DNA of 64,000 nt, from contig JBBHKE010001530.1 in assembly GCA_037447655.1 (NCBI GenBank), positions 1 to 64,000 of the forward strand, given 5' to 3'. Under the pieces are notes generated by a model. That model was given only the letters and a program-made list of their open reading frames with translations. It was not told where the DNA came from and did not search any database. A program made the position numbers and the translations under genes. The stretch comes from Zygnema cylindricum (lineage: Eukaryota > Streptophyta > Zygnematophyceae > Zygnematales > Zygnemataceae). Below are positions 21,660 to 33,878 of the stretch, one piece after another. The stretch's first letter is position 1, and each line of letters begins with the position of its first letter.

Positions 21660-22664
21660 TGTTGAAATTGGAAATCTTTACTCAGTAGATAGAGCTGTGA
21701 GGAGGAATTAACGACTTATAATATTTTGGGAAAAGAAAACCTATAATACTTTACTCAAATAGTGTTACAGTAATATAAGACTAAGAGAGTGTATTGTACG
21801 GCCAGTTGGACACGCGTCGGTAGGAAAAAGGTGTTGCAGGTTTCACGGAGTAGCGCCGATGACCAGTTACACGTGTTAGGAGATTAAGGAGCGGGTTGAT
21901 GAAATCAGACGAACGGAATGCAAACCGCATATCTAAAAAAGTATGGTACGGTCAGCCAAGAAGAGTCGTTGATTGACATCGAATTGACGGATGCGATTCA
22001 GAAGAGACCACAAATGACGAAGCACACTTGGACGGTGTCAAGTGTTTCGTACTACACGACAACAGTCAGCCGGATGTTAAGGACCACTACTGACTAAGCA
22101 CCAAGAACATTTTATATACGGCCTTCTATTTGTAAATATCTGGAAACAAGGATTTGTAGTTTAGCTAATTAAAAATAGTGTCGCACTATTCAAATTTAGA
22201 GAAATGGCAAAATTAGGTTTTGGAAGTACTCTTAGAATAGTAAGTACAGTTTTAGTACTTTGTCGTAGCATAGGACAGTACTGTTGTATAATCACTTAGA
22301 TTAGTGTGACTAGTAGATACTCACTGTGAGTATATAGTTTAGGACTTAGACAAATTGTGATTATCGAAGTCTTCGGATATTAATCAACTAATGCAGTTTT
22401 TGTGAAACTGCAGTGTGAATATCTTATGGTTGGCTAAATCAATTGAGTTAAAACTTTGAGGAGTGTTTCTACACTGCGTTTACTATTGTTATGCAAAATT
22501 TGAGTATGCAAGTTGCATTCTATTACATCTTGAAGTTGGCTGTTGAGTAGGGTGTTTGATAGCTTCTGTATTAGATGTCCACTTCCACTACTACTACTGC
22601 TGGGTGTCCTCCTTCTGGTGTGGTTGTAGAACAACACTCCTCTCCTCCTACAATTTCCTCATAA
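21660..22664 (+). mobile_element. Family V LTR plus gag start
   Basis: The LTR starts TGTTGAAATTGG at 21660 after the purine tract and runs to about 22425. It is homologous to 40692-41495, sharing 'CTCAGTAGATAGAG' and 'GTGTATTGTAC'. A gag-like start follows (ATG 22575, MSTSTTTTAG...), stopping after 29 codons. As in the gag-only array, internal-type sequence lies on both sides of one LTR. The exact LTR 3' end is not certain. Confidence 0.6.
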
Positions 22665-22974
22665 TCAATAGAATGAATAAATATATAATTTTAGTTTTTT
22701 AGCACTTTATAAAAAAGTAGTATTGCTAGAAATAAGTATTGCCAAAATTTTCAAAATATGGCGTCTGGAAATGGCACTAGTCTAATAGGTGTGTTCGTCT
22801 GCTTCATTCAGTCTGTTCTTTTTCAGTCAGTCTTATTTTGAAAAAAGTTTGATTCATAAATTTAACGATGTATTTTATATTTTTCGTTTCGGTAGTATAG
22901 TTTTATAACTATAAAGTATAAATTTATGTTTGTCGTGTCCGTAAATTTTTTTAGTTAAATAGATACGGAAGAGA

Positions 22975-23190
22975 TTCTTATACGTGGCATTCCACGCTAT
23001 ATAATGAAAATAACATTATACAGTATATCAAATAGTTTTATTGTATGCATACTATATTTTTTGAAATCATCGCCGATATGGAATTTGTTCATCTCAAACC
23101 GATATATCGGGACCTCTAACTGTTCAATAACCGATAACTATCGGTATCGGTGTTATCGCGATAAGTTTTTTTACCGATACACAATAATAG
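22975..23190. mobile_element. Truncated hAT-type MITE (right half)
   Basis: It matches the right part of the 36890-37783 element: 'CACGCTATATAA', 'ATCGCCGATATG', 'CCGATATATCGG', and 'ATCGGTATCGGTGTTATCG' ending near TTACCGATACACAA. The left end is absent. Confidence 0.6.
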
Positions 23191-23990
23191 TAATAAGTCC
23201 ACAATAGATTTTCAAACTAACACAATAGAAGTTGATATCCAGAATCATAAAATGAAAGCTGTGCGTGAAATAATGAATTTAGGAAGTGAGGAGCTAATAT
23301 TGGGAAAGCTTTGGTTAATTGAACATAATCCTCAAATTAATTGGGAAACTAACACCTTGAAAGTGAAGTCTGAAAATGGTTGGAAGGTTTTGCAAGCATT
23401 AACTTTAAAGAAATTGTATAGGAATAATATAAATAACATAAACTGATTGGGAGTAGAAGGTTTGATTTCAACTTAACAATTTAAAAGCACTTTAAAAGAT
23501 AAAAAAAATCATGCTTTCTTATTATTAGTAACTTATGCAGTTACTAATGAAGGGGAGGGAGAAAACACTAACATTGATGTCATTCCTAAATCTAACACCA
23601 CTTAAATTCTAGAAAAACTAAAATTTGATTTTTAACGGATATTAATACATCTGATGCTGCTGTTAAAGATTAGATTTTTGAATTCCGCGATGTTTTTCCA
23701 AGTGATTTACCCTCAAGAACGCCACTCTCTCGAGATGTGGAACATCTTATTAACTTGGAACCTGGATAAAACCCCCATGTCACAGGAATTTATAAGCATA
23801 AGTTCTTTGAGCAGGAGGAGTTAAAGAAACGAATCAATGAGGTATTGGAAAAAGGACTTATTCAGCCGAGCAAATCACCGTACAGAGCAACAGTCCTCTT
23901 TGTCAAAAGGAAGGACGGAACGTTAAGAATGTGTGTCGATTATCGTAGTCTGGACACAATTACGGTGAAAGATAGTATCCGTTACCATTG
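23191..23990 (+). pseudogene. Gypsy pol, 5' part (protease end to RT start)
   Basis: 23252-23446 reads 'LGKLWLIEHNPQINWETNTL', matching the segment after the Gypsy aspartic protease. About 23680-23980 reads 'FPSDLPSRTPLSRDVEHLIN' and then '[20 protein letters not shown]...[19 protein letters not shown]', the start of a Gypsy (Ty3-type) reverse transcriptase. Stops occur between these blocks. The frame is cut at about 23990 by an inverted fragment of Copia family V and resumes at about 24985. Confidence 0.8.
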
Positions 23991-24970
23991 TTGTTCTACA
24001 ACCACCGATGCAGGCGGAGAACCAGCAGTAGTAGTAGTAGTAGCAGTAGTAGTGGAAGTAGACATGAAAAACAACAGAAAACTATCAAAGTACCTACTCA
24101 ACATCCAACTTAGAATTGACACAAAATATGACTCAGAAGCCAATATGCTTCAAATTTTCCACAATGATGCACAATACAGTAAAATTTCAATTCCCAAAAT
24201 TGTAGCCCAAATGACTTAGCAAACCATAAGATATGATGTCTGCCCTTAGAAAATCATATTCCCAAAACTGGATACTACAAAATTGGCTAAGTCCTAAGTT
24301 ATATACTCACAATGTGTATCTATTGATCTACACTAATTCGGGTAACCGTTACTACGGTTATTATCCTGACTAACGACAAAGCATCCTACCCGTACGTCAC
24401 TGTACCTCAAAAAACCCTAATTACTATTTTCTAAAAAACTTGATTAATGGAACACTATTTTGTATCACACTAAACAACAAACTAATGTTATTCAGATATT
24501 TACAGAAATTGAACCGTACACAAAACGTTCTAACCGTACACAAAATGTTCCAAATGCTTAGTCAGCGGTGATCGCTAAAATCCAGCCGAATGTGGTCGTG
24601 TAGTACGAAGCACCTGAGTGCTTCGTCACTTGTGGTCCCACACGAATCCACGCTTGTGGTCCCTCGTGAATCACGCTTGTGGTCCCAAGTGAATCGCGTC
24701 CGTTGGAACAGATTCGATCGACGATGGTACCGTCGAGCTGTACCATATGTTTTCAGAATACTCGGGACAGATCCCGTTCGTCCAATCATGTGAATCGCAT
24801 CGTCAACTTTTTGACACGTATGGCTGACTGTCGGCGCTACTCTAAAAAACCTGCATACGTTCTTTCGCCGACACGTGTCCATGCAAAGGTACAATACACT
24901 CTACTGTACCCTTTGCTACTGTAACACTAATAAAGGTAAGTATTACAATAGACTACTAGGAAAAATATCT
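23991..24970 (-). mobile_element. Copia family V fragment (gag start and LTR), inverted
   Basis: Read on the minus strand this is family V LTR sequence, entering near 24965 and ending near 24225. It is followed by the Thr-rich gag start (complement of 24064-23991: MSTST..., then a valine-rich stretch from a GTA/CTA trinucleotide run). It is inserted in the Gypsy reverse transcriptase. Only this end of the element remains. Confidence 0.65.
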
Positions 24971-24984
24971 TAAGTTATATTTAC

Positions 24985-26160
24985 CCCTATTGACTGAAAT
25001 AATGATTTATAAATTACAACAACCACTAATATCTGATTTGATGGATCGTTTGAAAGGTGCTAATTTTTTTTTTTTTATTAATCTGCGTAGTGTAGAGGTT
25101 TAAAAAGTCAAAAATTTACATAACCGAAACCGACCGATTTTTTTTTCAAAATTTGATTAAGAGACGCTCGACCGGGTTATATTACCCTCTAACATAGTTA
25201 ACCGTTAACCGACCGGCGTTTGCAAAATTAAAAGTTAATTGAAACTCGATTTCTAACGACTAACAATAATCGCCCGTAACCGAAAGAGTACGATAAAAAA
25301 ATGTTTTTCACGATGTATGAATTGGCCAATAATTAAGATTTGTCGCGTTCCCTAAGATTTGCGAAATGAAGTGTTACTACTGTGTTAAATTTGCGACGCT
25401 AATCATGATGTCACGTAGTTCCACGATACCAAAGAGTACAAAGTATAATAACGTTGGATTGTATAGACAGTACTTTCGTTTTTTGCTTGACCAACCATAA
25501 CTGACTTTTTTTTATTTTGTGAATCAACGGACCACGACCACCCAGCCCCCAAAAACGTTCCGTATCCGGCGCGAGCAGTCGGTTAACGGTCAGTTACGGT
25601 TTCGGTTGACCGTTTGCGACCTCTAGCGTAGTGGCTTTAATTAGGTGCTAATTAGAACTGAAGATGTTGATAAAACTGCTTTTAGAACTGAAGTCGGTCA
25701 TTTTGAATAGATAGTGATGCCATTTCGTTTGACGAATGCACAGCCCACTTATCAAAGATTAATGAACCAAACCTTTTAAGTTTATATAGATAAGTTTGTT
25801 CAAGTGTTCGTAGGTGACATTCTAATTTATAGCGAATCTAAAGAACAACATCTAACTCATTTAAAGAGAGTGTTGGAAAGGTTAAGGGAAAAAAATATAT
25901 GGAAAATCGATTGGGTGGTAAGCACAGGTGATAAGGTTTGGCTTTCACCAACTCATTACAAGTGCAAGATCGAGGGTCAATCGGATCCTACAGGGAAATT
26001 TGGTCCTAAATACATCGGACCATTTACTATAATCGGGATGATATCGTCAGTTGTTGCCAAATTAGACTTTGCGCCTTCAACAAAACTTCATCCAGTGATA
26101 CACATCAATCAGTTGAAACCAGCAAATCTTCGACCAACTGAAAGAGATTAGGAATTGGAT
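24985..26160 (+). pseudogene. Gypsy pol, 3' part (RT core fused to integrase C-terminus)
   Basis: The frame resumes at 'MDRLKGANFF' (about 25040), is interrupted by a MITE, then continues 'RTEDVDKTAFRTEVGHF', 'MPFRLTNAQPTYQRLMN' and 'FVGDILIYSESKEQHLTHLK'. The catalytic FVDD is FVGD here, losing one aspartate. At about 25915 the RT passes directly into 'GDKVWLSPTHYK', 'GPKYIGPFTIIG' and 'HPVIHINQLKP', the integrase C-terminal domain. RNase H and the integrase core are therefore deleted. Confidence 0.8.
25093..25625. mobile_element. hAT-like MITE in Gypsy RT
   Basis: The 533-bp element starts TAGAGGTT and ends CCTCTA, with subterminal 'AACCGAAACCGACCG' and its near complement. It is flanked by an exact 8-bp duplication GCGTAGTG (25085-25092 and 25626-25633). 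Removing the element and one copy restores the RT frame 'FINLRSG...RTEDVDKTAF'. Confidence 0.85.
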
Positions 26161-26403
26161 CCCTCAATAATTATAGAACTTGAGGTCCTCAAATGGGTAA
26201 TAGATTGGGTTGGTTGACGGTTTAAGGTTGGCAATACAATATACTAGCAAATGCATTATCTAGGAAGGTAAAAGGTTGAGTAGATTTAAAAAGATAAAAA
26301 TTTTGAGTTTTAACCAAGGTATTGGAGGGATAATAATATAGAAGGCCCGTCTTAAGAATGAAATGTGTTCTAACTAAGGTCGGTTAAAAATAAAGAGGGG
26401 ATA

Positions 26404-26535
26404 ATGTAATAGTAATAGTGGATCGAACTTGTTTGTAAAACGGTATTTAAGTGTTATAAATATAGAGTAATGAATTTGGTAGACGTCCGCGAAAGAATCG
26501 CAAGATTTAGAGTTGTATTTTAAAAGATATAGCGA
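26404..26535 (+). mobile_element. Partial Gypsy LTR
   Basis: Sequence TGTAATAGTAATAGTGG follows a purine tract (AAAGAGGGGATAA) about 240 bp after the integrase end, the expected position of the 3' LTR. Homology with 7590-7712 ends near 26530, so only the first ~130 bp can be supported. Confidence 0.5.
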
Positions 26536-27721
26536 TTGGGGTATTTAGGCGACACAAGGAAGTCAAAATAACGAATGGGTGTTCATTATAACGGGTTAAG
26601 GGTCAAACTAGCCGCAAAATTTCACGCGCACGTTTATAAAGTACCAAATGAATCAATATTTCGTTTGGTACGCACGATGGTTGGTTTTTTACAATTTTTC
26701 GTACGAAACGTCACTTTCACTTTATGGAATTTCGTAGGTAGTTTCGCGTGTGAAATTTGTGACGCATGTCCGTGTAAAGTCGCGTTTTGATTCACGCTCA
26801 CTTTTGCACGTCAATGTTTCGCAGTGAAAAGTAACGTTCGATTGGTTAGAAATGCTACATAGTTAGTGAGAGATTTCGCACGTTTTTGCTTTTGTCAGTA
26901 TGAGTCCTAGTTGATCAATTATTGGCTTAGGTAAAACCAGTTCAAGGGAGCGTTGACTTTGGCCTGGCTAGTCCAGGGCGATGATGGATAAATGGTGAAG
27001 TCAAAAATAAAAGTAGGCATCTTTTCCATTGGAAAGGTTGGTGGAAATTCTTGATGAATCCTGGTCCTAAGCGAATAATGCCAAATTGGAGCAATGGCAT
27101 TTTGCACCAAAATCTCTTACAAACTAAGTAGTGTTTTAGTAGTTAAGAGATATAATTATTTAAGAGTGGAGGGCAGTGGAAAATACTTTAAAGGAAGGGT
27201 TGAGCAAAGAGGGCAAGAGACCAAGTTAAATGTCATGTGGACTGAAGGTTCTTTTAATTAAAAGTTGATCCTCAAATGAGTGATGTCCAGTGGAATGTGT
27301 AATTTCAATGTATGGAATGTGTGGTTGAAATTGGTTTTAGTAATGGGATTTTCTGAGAGGTATGAAATCTTGTTACAATGTTCCACGCAAAAAAAAGTTG
27401 GTTATTGACCCGACACAATGGAACGAAAGCCACTTTTACTGACACCACCTAATAGAACCACGACCTTAAAATTTAAAAATTTCAAAAAGTCTCTTTTTGT
27501 AAAATTTTGTACAGTTTTCCATACAGAAACTACCATGCGAATTTTAACGAAAAGTGTTAAACTAACAAATAATACGTAAGAATCGTAAAAAGGGAAAAAA
27601 TCGTACGAATTAAACAACTATGTTGTGGGCTATGCTGGCTAAGTTAAAAGTCGCCATGTGCTATCACAATGGAGCTCACGTAAAGTGAGAAAGTGTCAGG
27701 GCACAACAATTTTATTTGGGC
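26536..27721. other. Intergenic remnant DNA
   Basis: No gene is recognised. Near 27380-27622 sequence similar to the right part of the 6501-6815 element ends in AAACAACTATG. The remainder is unassigned. Confidence 0.4.
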
Positions 27722-28664
27722 ATTGATCGTGGCAACGACTATTTTGGTTGCACACAGTCACTTACGTCACTTTGTCAAAGATTGTACGTTTTAAGTACTC
27801 ATTGGTACATGTAAAGTAACGTTGAGTATTGTCAATTCGTTGAACAACTTTGACTTTCAAAATATTTAGATAACCGGTTAAAAAATTTCCCCGCTTGCAA
27901 ACGTCAACCGTCATAAAAAAAATCAGCATTTCACACGGCCGACGAAGGTTTACGGTAAAAGAACTGCGGCAACCACATGTAAATAAAAGTGTTGCGCACA
28001 GTCACTTTTTGCCTTTATGGGAGCTTCGCAATGTGAGCACATGTCGCTTTCAACTTAGCCGCAAATTTGAAATTTAATCACCAATCGTAAATAGTGTAAC
28101 TTGATTTGGTCGCGCGTGACGACTCGCATTTTTTTCATTTAGGTCCAATTTATATATTTACGCCGGTCTGATTTATTATAGTGTCCACAGTTTCTTTTGT
28201 TTTGTGCGATTTAATTTGTTCGTACAAGACTTCTAATACTTTAGTTTTCAGGGGTTTCATTTCGCGTAGTTCTTCAATTTGCGTCTAATTTCAACTTAAC
28301 GCTTCGCGATTAAATTTCAATTTTGCGACCAAGTTAAAAAGGGAACATGTGCTCTCCCTACGGAGCTCACATAAAGGCAAAAAGTGATTGTGCGCAACAC
28401 TTTTATTTAAATGTGGTTGCCGCAATTATGTTACCGTAAACCTTCGCCGGCCGTGTGAAATGTTGGTTTTTTTATGAAGGTCGAAGTTCGCAAGAACGGC
28501 AAAATTTTAACCGGTTGTAATAATATTTTGAAAGCAAAATCTGTTCAACAAATTTAAACTCAGCGGTACATTAATTGTACCAAAGTGTACTTAAAACCTA
28601 CAATCTTTGACAAAGTGTCGTAAATGATTGTGCGCAACCAAAATAGTCACTGCCATAATCAATT
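27722..28664. mobile_element. Foldback element with ~350-bp inverted arms
   Basis: The arm at 27722-28080 is complementary, with modest divergence, to 28309-28664, enclosing a loop of about 230 bp. Matching pieces include 'GCGGCAACCACATGTAAAT' against 'ATTTAAATGTGGTTGCCGC', and 'CCGGTTAAAA' against 'TTTTAACCGG'. No transposase ORF is seen. A direct extra copy of part of the right arm follows at about 28670-28880. Confidence 0.75.
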
Positions 28665-28669
28665 CCCTT

Positions 28670-28881
28670 TTATTTACATGTGGTTGCCTCAGTTTTGTTA
28701 CCGTTAACCTTAGTCGACCATGTGAGTTGTTAATTTTATTATGACGGTCGACGTTCGCAAGCGCGACATTTTCTTAACCGGTTGTTACAATATTTCGCAA
28801 GTCAAAGTTGTTCGACGGATTGATCATCAAATCTAAAGTCAACGGTACGTACTTAATACTAATCTCTTCTTAAAATGTACA
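28670..28881. repeat. Extra direct copy of the foldback right arm
   Basis: It repeats the right-arm order 'CATGTGGTTGCC', 'GTTACCGT', 'TATGACGGTCGACGTTCGC' and 'TTAACCGGTTGT' with about the divergence seen between the two arms. It joins directly to the 28882 repeat. Confidence 0.6.
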
Positions 28882-29561
28882 ATTTTTGACAAGCTGACGC
28901 AATTACATATGCGCAGCAAGCGATTAGCAATTCCTTATCTGTACCACAACGTAAATTCGAATAAAAATATGTACGAGCAGACGAAACTTAAGATTTGTAA
29001 AACCGTACGCGAATATCAGATTTGTACAACATGGTCGACGGACAGCGGAAGGAGCGTTGATGGAGATCCTCCGTCACATACTTTCTTGCGGCTTTCGGTG
29101 GACTCGCATCCACCATGGCGGAAGGCACATGGCTTATACGATATGTAGGCATATGAACGCGAGTTCATTGTGGATTTATTTTCTATTTTCCACGTTGAGT
29201 GTGTGCGCAGTGTCATTTTTTACTACATTTGAAGACATTTTCCACATGGTGAAGTGTTCACAAGATGGCGTATCAAATAGACAAAAACATAGCATCTGCC
29301 GGTCAAATTTTACGCCCATAACTTTGTAGATTTTTCAGTAAAAATGTTTTATTTGAAGGAAAAGAAAGATACGAAAAGTACGACATTCATTAAACAACCT
29401 CACTTTTTGGCTAATGGAATTCCGACCTAACTATAACAAATTCAGTGCACACTACTGTAACTACCAATAATTGACGCTTAGGGCACTTTCCCATGTGCTA
29501 AAGTTACAGTTATTTTTTGTCGTTTTCCTCCATAAATTTGCCCTCAACGAGAAAATTCGCA
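28882..29561. repeat. 680-bp repeat, copy 1
   Basis: It is almost identical to 30782-31460 (1900-bp offset, one internal 1-bp indel near 28980). The indel changes the small ORFs, so they are not under obvious coding constraint. It contains 'GGTGGACTCGCATCCACCATG', a short imperfect palindrome. Confidence 0.85.
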
Positions 29562-30781
29562 ATTACGATTTATGTCTCGATTTTGATTTTGAACTAGTTT
29601 TGATTTAGCTCAGGGCACTTTCCCTTGTGCTATAGTTACAGTTATTTTCTGTCGTTTTCCTCCATAACTTAGCCCTCAACGAGAAAAAAAAGCAGATGAC
29701 CAAAAAGTTGAAATTACCACCGTACAAGTTTCGTTATCTTAAATCTTTTAATGTACCGCAGTTTGTTCTCTAGTGCGATGCAGTTTGTCGTCTAGCGTGT
29801 TTTGACCCAATTTCGCTTCTTTACAACTTATCTTCAAACTTAATAAAAAATCACTTCACGAGGTGATTTTAAATAAATTTCCATGATGTGTAAACGAATT
29901 AGCAGATAATATCGCACGCGTCAAAGGTTTTTGACATTTTTATGCGCGGCGTACGAAAAAAAAAAACCCACCGCATGTTTACAGTATATATGTATCGTTT
30001 TCCGTGCACCATTTTCTGTATAGAGGCCGTGGAGGAAATTTCGACCAACGGACGCCATTTCATCTAAAATGAATTAAATCAAGGCGCCTCTTTTTTTCCT
30101 CCTCATACCCTTTCTAAATTTCTTTTGTCTTAACCCTTCTCTCAAACACATGTGATTTGACGCATACTGCGTAGAAAAAACATCGGGCATCTATCGGCAA
30201 AGGGGAATACAGAAAACGAAACCACATATCTATGTGACAACGAAAGGTAATTTAGGGTTTCTTCATAATAAATAGCAAATGTCAAAATTTTCGTTTTTGC
30301 AAGTTCTTTATTTTTTCCATCTCTGTGTTTAATTTACCTTGTTTCTAATCTAGTCATCTCCTCTTGAGTGAATCCTCAAAAGCTAAAAAAATGGTAATTT
30401 ATAGAAGTTATTTCTGTGTTTTTGCCTTTTATTTGCCTCTATGTCAGCCGTTGTCGATCGCTCACGGGGATTATTTCGAAAACAGACAAGCCTATGTGTT
30501 AAGTCCATTTAATTTTTTTTGACACATATACGTTTATTCACAATTTATTCTTTTGGTAGTTGTTCGCTTTTTAAGCTTTTTTTTATATTTTTTTTAGGGG
30601 GTTTCAAGCTTTTAAGTTTAAACATTTTACGTCTTTATTGCAAGGTTATAAATCCTTTCCGCTTTTAAAGTGTTGAGGGTTTACTAAATTTTTCATGACC
30701 TTTGTGATTCTTAAGATTTCTTTGTTTTGTAGTAGCTTTTTGGCGTTATTAAGTTCAAAATCTTACTCGCATAACATGTGT
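29562..30781. repeat. Diverged remainder of copy 1 of a ~1.9-kb DNA element
   Basis: It shares scattered homology with 31461-31860: 'GCAGTTTGTCGTCTAGCG', a TCACTTCACGAGGTGATTTT palindrome and 'CGACCAACGGACGCCATTT'. Copies of the phrase 'AGGGCACTTTCCC(A/T)TGTGCT' at 29489 and 29607 resemble element termini. No gene is recognised. Confidence 0.5.
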
Positions 30782-31460
30782 ATTTTTGACAAGCTGACGC
30801 AATTACATATGCGCAGCAAGCGATTAGCAATTCCTTATCTGTACCACAACGTAAATTCGAATAAAAATATGTACGAGCAACGAAACTTAAGATTTGTAAA
30901 ACCGTACGCGAATATCAGATTTGTACAACATGGTCGACGGACAGCGGAAGGAGCGTTGATGGAGATCCTCCGTCACATACTTTCTTGCGGCTTTCGGTGG
31001 ACTCGCATCCACCATGGCGGAAGGCACATGGCTTATACGATATGTAGGCATATGAACGCGAGTTCATTGTGGATTTATTTTCTATTTTCCACGTTGAGTG
31101 TGTGCGCAGTGTCATTTTTTACTACATTTGAAGACATTTTCCACATGGTGAAGTGTTCACAAGATGGCGTATCAAATAGACAAAAACATAGCATCTGCCG
31201 GTCAAATTTTACGCCCATAACTTTGTAGATTTTTCAGTAAAAATGTTTTATTTGAAGGAAAAGAAAGATACGAAAAGTACGACATTCATTAAACAACCTC
31301 ACTTTTTGGCTAATGGAATTCCGACCTAACTATAACAAATTCAGTGCACACTACTGTAACTACCAATAATTGACGCTTAGGGCACTTTCCCATGTGCTAA
31401 AGTTACAGTTATTTTTTGTCGTTTTCCTCCATAAATTTGCCCTCAACGAGAAAATCCGCA
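30782..31460. repeat. 680-bp repeat, copy 2
   Basis: The near-identical partner of 28882-29561. A 177-codon ORF (30695-31228, plus) runs through it, but the same frame is broken by one base in copy 1 and it matches no family. I read it as chance. Confidence 0.85.
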
Positions 31461-31849
31461 GCCGTACCAACAAATTGAAATTACCGCCGTACCAATTGCG
31501 TTACCTTGAAACTTTAAATATTTTGCAGTTTGTCGTCTAGCGCGATGCAGTTTGTCGTCTAGCGCGCTTCGACCCACTTTCGTGTCCTTCCATCTCATCT
31601 TCAAACTTTATATAAAATTACCTCGCGAGGTGATTTTAAATAAAGTTTCATGATGTGAGCGAATAGGCAGATGTCATCGCACGTTTCGGATGATTTCGAC
31701 AATTTTTGTGCGCGAAGTACCCAAAAAAAAACCCACTGCATGTTTCTAGCATGTGCGTGACTTTTTTTTTGTGCGTTTTTTTCCGTAAAAGGGTCGTGGA
31801 GGGGTCTCGACCAACGGACGCCATTTTGGAAAAGCGGAGTCCGTGAAAG

Positions 31850-31895
<46 letters not shown>

Positions 31896-32289
31896 TCCCA
31901 CTTTTGAGTCTATCTCACAATTATTGCAATGAAAAACCTCAATAATGGTATAAAATGAAATATTATTAAAAATGATTTATTTTTACGATATTTGGGCGTA
32001 TTTTGATGGTAAGTAGAGTGAGAAAGGACAAAAAACAAAATAGGGAAACCATGGGGGAAAATTTTAAAATTTGTGACGTCGACGCTGTCATAATTGAGCG
32101 TGACATCAAAATGTTACAAACCCTAAACATCTACAATGTCACAAGTAGCTAGACGTCTACAACTGTCGCTATTTTGTAAACGTCATCTATTGTCGCTACA
32201 CCGCAAATTGCTATTAGTGTTAAAACTAATAGCTATACATGTAGTTTTGTAGTCGTCTAAAACCGTCACAAATTACTCCCACGTCTACA
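31461..32289. repeat. DNA-element remnant with palindrome and CT tract
   Basis: It contains the TACCTCGCGAGGTGA palindrome (about 31618), a (CT)n run at 31852-31890 and a block at 31900-32060 that matches, inverted, 39840-40080. Around 32080-32290 'GTCTACAA' and 'CCGTCACAAAT' phrases recur. No coding gene is seen. Confidence 0.5.
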
Positions 32290-33090
32290 TCCGTCACAAA
32301 TCTGAATTAACGATTTCATTTTTTTTCATGTGAATGCTCTGAAAGTGGTATGAAGAAACTTTGATAAAAAACAAAGTTACAAAACTAAAGGTATGGCCCC
32401 ATGTGGCTAAGTTCGGGTTTTTTTCTGACGTTTTCCTTTCAAACTTAGCGCCGTACTGCCTAAGCTGCGAACGTACGAAGAAATCACAAATTTGTATAGT
32501 ACAATTTGCGTCAATCTCTAACTTAAGATGTACGAAAATTTGTCGTCTTGCGTTTTTTCGACCCACTGTCACGTCATCGCCAAACTTATCATAAAACACA
32601 TCGGCAATATGTTTTAAGCTAAGTTAAATCCATTTACACCAATAGGAAAACAGTTTTTCACGTGTGAAATTTTTTCAAAATTTGTTGACGAAAAAAAAAG
32701 TACAGGGTTGTTGAGTTTTGTCCGGTAGTACCTTGCACGGTTTTTTTTTGCAAGGGTCTCGATGCTACAATTTCATTTCACGCAAAGTTGAAAAATCTGC
32801 GATGGTGAAAAATCTGCGACGTCATGGCGGCCGGACAGGCGAGGTTTGTACAGCCACGGCTGCAAGGCTCTACGTCTACGATGTCACGCAATGACACGCG
32901 ACGTGCCAAACCGTTTCAAAAATTACGATGTGTCTTGCGACGCTTCAAAAAGTTTCGAAAAAATACGGTGCGGCAAAGACAAATTGTATATGGTGACAAC
33001 CGTCATGGGTATTGTTGACGTATACAGTCGTCACAAACTGAAGTAACAATCTCGAGAGAATACATAGAGACACTTGAAATCGGGGTCCGC
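32290..33090. repeat. S-type DNA repeat, copy 1
   Basis: It is homologous to 36850-36889 plus 37784-38457 along its length: 'GGCCCCATGTG', 'TTTGTCGTCTTG', 'TTTTTTCGACCCACTGTCACG', 'CAGCCACGGCTGCAAGGCT' and 'GTACGTCTACGATG...'. Small ORFs on both strands are not conserved in frame. An inverted, older copy lies at about 42100-42350. Confidence 0.65.
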
Positions 33091-33698
33091 CGAATGCGCG
33101 CTAAAACCCAAGTTAAGTACGCTAAGTTACAACTACATGGGGCCGTACCCTAAGTCTCGGTTACATGGGAATGTGCCCTTACTTATGACGAGCTTATGTG
33201 TCAACATGAACCTAACCGAAGGCGTATCCAGTTTAGAAAACCTAGTGTACTTTTCAAAAGTACAGTAATCGGTCAGCAAGTACGGTTATCGGATAGTTGG
33301 TGGAATCACACTGTTTGCCAACGGGTTGGCAAACCAATCCGCTCTGCCCGCGTCGGCCGTCGCTCTCGAAGCGCGAATTTGCTCGCAGTTTCCGTCGGCG
33401 TCTCGGCGAGGCTCCAACTTTATATTGTATAACTGAACTTCAACCTCTCTGTGTGTCGTACTGATCGAGATCTTTGTACTTGGACACGTAGATTCATTTA
33501 CTGCCAATAGAAATGGTCCACGTAGTAAATCAGCTGAACTAAAAATCCGCAGGCCGCGCGCGCGCACCGACATTTTGGCTACGCTTCGGTGACGTGACGC
33601 CGCATCGCGAATGCCCTCGCTGGCAAAGCGCGCGGCTGCACTCCGGATGGTCACTGCGACTCAGGGGCACCGCGACGGCGCAAGCGAGAAACAGACAC

Positions 33699-33730
<32 letters not shown>

Positions 33731-33860
33731 TGAATCACACGGAAAGAGAGAGGGAGGCTTTTGATGTAAGAACGGGTGTGAGTGTAAACTAGAGGAGAGA
33801 CATAGAGACTGAAAGAAGTGGGAAAGTAAGAGAGAAGAGAAAAGGGGGAGCGAGAGGGAA
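33091..33860. promoter_or_regulatory. Upstream region of the SemiSWEET-like gene
   Basis: No protein family is seen. The last ~350 bp are GC-rich and then strongly purine-rich, including a (GA)n run at 33698-33730 and GAGA-type blocks up to 33860. This is typical of a 5'UTR or core promoter region. No TATA box is obvious. Regulatory function is inferred from position. Confidence 0.35.
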
Positions 33861-33872
33861 ATGCAAGGGTAG
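33861..33872 (+). promoter_or_regulatory. Minimal upstream ORF (Met-Gln-Gly-stop)
   Basis: ATGCAAGGGTAG ends six bases before the main ATG (33879). If transcription starts upstream, a ribosome must bypass this uORF or reinitiate, so it could lower translation of the membrane protein. Seen directly; the effect is inferred. Confidence 0.45.
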
Positions 33873-33878
33873 AAATTT

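Noticed and set aside
30695-31228. 177-codon plus-strand ORF over the 680-bp repeat
   Set aside because: The same frame is broken by a 1-bp indel in the near-identical copy 1, and no family similarity is visible.
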